DNA from: Martinezella tropici
Lineage (GTDB): Bacteria > Pseudomonadota > Alphaproteobacteria > Rhizobiales > Rhizobiaceae
Direction of reading: 5' to 3'
NCBI RefSeq assembly: GCF_008370325.1
Contig: NZ_VNIP01000006.1
Coordinates: 310,001 to 374,000 of the forward strand
Length of the DNA stretch: 64,000 bases
The position numbers and the translations under genes were made by a program. The notes beneath the pieces are model-generated. The model did not search any database. It was not told the origin of the DNA and saw nothing but the letters and a program-made list of their open reading frames with translations. Positions 62,601-64,000 of this stretch are shown here, one piece after another; the first letter of the stretch is position 1; the number at the start of each line of letters is the position of its first letter.

Positions 62601-62812
62601 TGGTCACCTCGACCGGTGCGGGTTCCGAAATGCGTGCTGCCATGGGTGTCGCGGTGTTCTCGGGCATGATTGGCGTCACCTTCTTCGGCATCTTCATGAC
62701 GCCGGTCTTCTACGTGCTGATCCGCAGGCTGACGGGCAACCGTCCGCTCAAGCAGCATCACCACAACGACAACGACCATTCGGCGGAGGTACTCCCGATC
62801 GCCGCCGAATAG
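59615..62812 (+). CDS. RND multidrug efflux pump, HAE1 family
   Basis: The 1065-residue inner membrane pump of AcrB/MexB type has about twelve membrane helices in two halves with two large periplasmic domains. The N-terminus (MNISRFFVDRPVFAGVLSVL) is the family start. Helix 4 contains the proton-relay pair in GIVVDDAIVVVENVERN (two adjacent Asp), and the C-terminal half has NAILIVEFARELEFEGRTP. It expels hydrophobic compounds using proton flow. It follows the adaptor by 120 bp and ends at a strong terminator. Substrates are unknown; the divergent LysR gene may respond to one. Confidence 0.95.
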   Translation: MNISRFFVDRPVFAGVLSVLIVVAGLIGLRALPISEYPEVVPPSIVVHATYPGANPTVIAETVATPLEEQINGVEGMLYMSSQATSDGALNVTVTFKLGTDPDKAQQLVQNRVSQAEPRLPAEVRALGITTIKSSPNFIVVVNLVSDGADHDITYLRNYATLNIKDRLARIEGVGQVQVFGAGDYSMRVWIDPQKAAEHNLAASDISNAISSQNVQAAAGIIGASPSRPGVDLQLNVNAQGRLRTPEEFGNIIVKTGANGEITRLRDVARVELGAEDYTLRSLLDGKPAVAVAVLQAPGSNAIEIANNVRSTMDVLQQAMPAGVKYEIVYDTTKFVRASIEKVIDTLLEAIALVVLVVILFLQTWRASIIPLIAVPVSIIGTFAVMYVFGFSINALSLFGLVLAIGIVVDDAIVVVENVERNIENGLSPRDATYKAMKEVSGPIVAIALVLVAVFVPLAFISGLSGQFYRQFALTIAISTVISAFNSLTLSPALASLLLKGHHAPKDGLTRIMDAVFGWFFRGFNRAFGAGSKYYGKGVGGLLSRKSIVMVIYLALVGATYSLFTTVPGGFVPSQDKQYLIGFAQLPDAASLDRTEDVIKRMTDIALKQPGVANAIAFPGLSINGFTNSSNAGIVFVTLKDFDERKTPDLSGGAIAMALNQKFGAIQDAFIAMFPPPPVNGLGTTGGFKLQIEDRAGLGNHALDQAAKAVIGKAYQTPELTGIFSSFQINVPQLFADLDRAKAEQLGVSVTDVFQTLQIYLGSLYVNDFNTFGRTYSVRVQADAKFRAQPEDIGQLKVRSASGQMIPLSALLKVDATTGPERTNRYNGFLAADINGGPAPGFSSGQAQAAIEKILHETLPPGIDFEWTDLTYQQILAGNSSVVVFPLALLLVFLVLAAQYESLTLPLAIVMIVPMGVLAALTGVWLTGGDNNIFTQIGLVVLVGLSAKNAILIVEFARELEFEGRTPVQAAIEASRLRLRPILMTSMAFIMGVVPLVTSTGAGSEMRAAMGVAVFSGMIGVTFFGIFMTPVFYVLIRRLTGNRPLKQHHHNDNDHSAEVLPIAAE

Positions 62813-62854
62813 GAGGCCGTGCCGAGCGGCACTCCAGTGCTCGACACGCCATGG

Positions 62855-62882
62855 GCGGGACCGAAAGGTCCCGCTTTTTTCA
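62855..62882 (+). terminator. Rho-independent terminator of the RND operon
   Basis: Arms GCGGGACC and GGTCCCGC with a GAAA tetraloop are followed by at least six T. The remaining gap to 63148 holds no gene that I can support. Confidence 0.92.
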
Positions 62883-63148
62883 TGCTTTCATATTTTCATT
62901 TTAGCTAATTTATCCTTCTTTCGAAGAATTTGCCGCATGATAGCCGATTTCCTTTGCATGCTGGCTCCAGAGGTTTATCAAGCTCTTGGATGAGTTGATT
63001 GACGTACATCGGGCGTGGGGAGTCGCCTTCGGGCCGTGGGGCTTTGAGGTCGGCAGCGGTGGAAGATCGTTGCCGAATCCGTCGCATGACGAAGGGCGCT
63101 CCGCTATCCGGTTTCGGTGTCCGATGCGTTGCAATTCGGAGGATATTT

Positions 63149-64000
63149 ATGCAGGGCAGAAAGATCGCCTTTCTCGGTACGGGTTTGATGGGGGCGCCGA
63201 TGGCGCGGCGGCTGCTCGCCGCCGGTTTCGCGGTGGCAGTCTGGAATCGCGACCGCAGCAAGGCGGAGCCTTTGGCTGTCGATGGCGCGACCGTTGCTGA
63301 TACGGCGGTCGAGGCGGCGCGGGGAGCATCCGTTCTTTTCACCATGCTGACCAACGGCGGCGCCGTCGGGGAGGTCCTGTTCGGCGGCGGCGTGGCTGAA
63401 GCGCTTGAGGTCGGCGCCATCGTGATCGACCATAGCTCGATATCGCCTGCTATTGCCCGCGAACATGCGGGCAAGCTTGCCGAGCGCGGCATCCGGCATA
63501 TCGATGCTCCGGTCTCCGGCGGCGTCGTGGGTGCCGAAGCGGGAACGCTTGCGATCATGGCTGGCGGCGATACCGAGGTGATAGACAGCGTGCGCGATAT
63601 CATGGCGCCTCTGGGACGCGTGACTCGCGTTGGCCCCAGCGGTACGGGTCAGCTCGCAAAGCTCGGCAATCAGCAGATCGTTGCCGTCACCATAGGGGCC
63701 GTTGCGGAAGCGATGCTGCTGGTCGAGGCCGGTGGCGGTTCGCGTGAGGCGTTTCGGGATGCCATTCGCGGCGGCTTTGCGGAAAGCCGGATTCTGGAGC
63801 TGCATGGTCAGCGCATGATTGAGCGCAACTTCGAGCCGGGTGGAACCGCCCGCAATCAGTTGAAGGATCTCGATGCGGCTCTCGCCACGGCGGAAAGCCT
63901 GTCTCTGCAGCTCCCATTGACCGAAGCCGTAAGAGCCGAATTTGCCGAATTCGTCGAGAATGGCGGCGGGGAGCAGGATCACAGCGGTTTGCTGCAGCAT
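63149..64000 (+). CDS. Beta-hydroxyacid dehydrogenase (3-hydroxyisobutyrate dehydrogenase family), 3' end cut off
   Basis: An open frame of 284 codons runs from ATG 63149 (CGGAGGAT 6 bases upstream) off the right edge. The first residues read IAFLGTGLMGAPMARRLLAA, the NAD-binding motif of the family. DAPVSGGVVGAEAGTLAIMAGG is the substrate-binding signature, and GTGQLAKLGNQ supplies the catalytic Lys. The group includes tartronate semialdehyde reductase (GlxR/GarR) and 3-hydroxyisobutyrate dehydrogenase. The length so far is near complete (family about 290-300), so only the last residues are missing. It starts a new transcription unit after the RND terminator. Confidence 0.88.
   Translation, partial: MQGRKIAFLGTGLMGAPMARRLLAAGFAVAVWNRDRSKAEPLAVDGATVADTAVEAARGASVLFTMLTNGGAVGEVLFGGGVAEALEVGAIVIDHSSISPAIAREHAGKLAERGIRHIDAPVSGGVVGAEAGTLAIMAGGDTEVIDSVRDIMAPLGRVTRVGPSGTGQLAKLGNQQIVAVTIGAVAEAMLLVEAGGGSREAFRDAIRGGFAESRILELHGQRMIERNFEPGGTARNQLKDLDAALATAESLSLQLPLTEAVRAEFAEFVENGGGEQDHSGLLQH

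Noticed and set aside
1..64000. CRISPR arrays, tRNA or rRNA genes, insertion sequences, prophage
   Set aside because: I saw no regular spaced repeats, no cloverleaf with CCA end, no rRNA sequence and no transposase or integrase motif in any frame.

Overview
The window looks like a piece of a Rhizobiaceae genome, most likely Rhizobium or a close relative. The basis is protein-level resemblance to rhizobial families, two copies of a RIME-type intergenic palindromic element (13200-13354 and 35076-35232), a second rhizobial-type repeat (23617-23667 and 54554-54600) and alphaproteobacterial-style stress promoters. I see no rRNA, tRNA, phage, transposase, replication or CRISPR sequence. The content is catabolic and transport operons, each with its own regulator, which is typical of an accessory replicon or a variable chromosomal arm, but the replicon cannot be told from the sequence.

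Region 1-19.5 kb is a mosaic of short units. In order: a truncated cupin gene at the left edge, a small conserved gene behind a candidate EcfG promoter, an AhpD-like protein, a CoA-transferase/L-fuconate dehydratase pair, a VOC dioxygenase-esterase fusion, a cold shock gene, an MFS exporter, gamma-glutamyltransferase, glycerate kinase, OsmC, an LLM flavin monooxygenase with an AhpD-like partner, a LysR regulator divergent from two SDR genes, and an adenylate cyclase.

Region 19.5-31 kb holds an eight-gene minus-strand operon and a divergent CoA ligase. Together they match the aerobic 2-aminobenzoyl-CoA (anthranilate) route known from Azoarcus evansii: CoA ligase, two-domain monooxygenase/reductase, SDR, enoyl-CoA hydratase-fold protein, two acyl-CoA dehydrogenases (one glutaryl-CoA dehydrogenase-like), thioesterase, RidA-like protein, and fused enoyl-CoA hydratase/3-hydroxyacyl-CoA dehydrogenase. 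The hydratase-fold protein and the RidA-like protein lack canonical catalytic residues, so they may have specialised roles.

Region 31-52 kb carries a five-gene peptide-type ABC importer, a two-gene indolepyruvate:ferredoxin oxidoreductase, two MarR regulators, two paralogous phytoene-desaturase-like flavoproteins around a cyclase/isatin-hydrolase-like metallohydrolase, parts of a polar amino acid ABC importer, an aminotransferase, an HpcH/HpaI aldolase, a VC1184-type class V PLP enzyme and a GntR regulator. A 14-bp motif (consensus TTTAAGYTTAAAAT) recurs 44-117 bp upstream of seven start codons in the 28-52 kb stretch, including both sides of the anthranilate operon. This suggests that the whole 19.5-52 kb block is one co-regulated locus for an aromatic amine or aromatic amino-acid-derived substrate. 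That is the best candidate here for an undescribed system.

Region 52-64 kb has an EamA transporter with a divergent AraC regulator, an ECF41 sigma factor with its carboxymuconolactone-decarboxylase-like partner and a matching autoregulatory promoter, a LysR regulator divergent from an alpha/beta-hydrolase with a degenerate triad, an RND efflux adaptor and pump, and a hydroxyacid dehydrogenase cut by the right edge.
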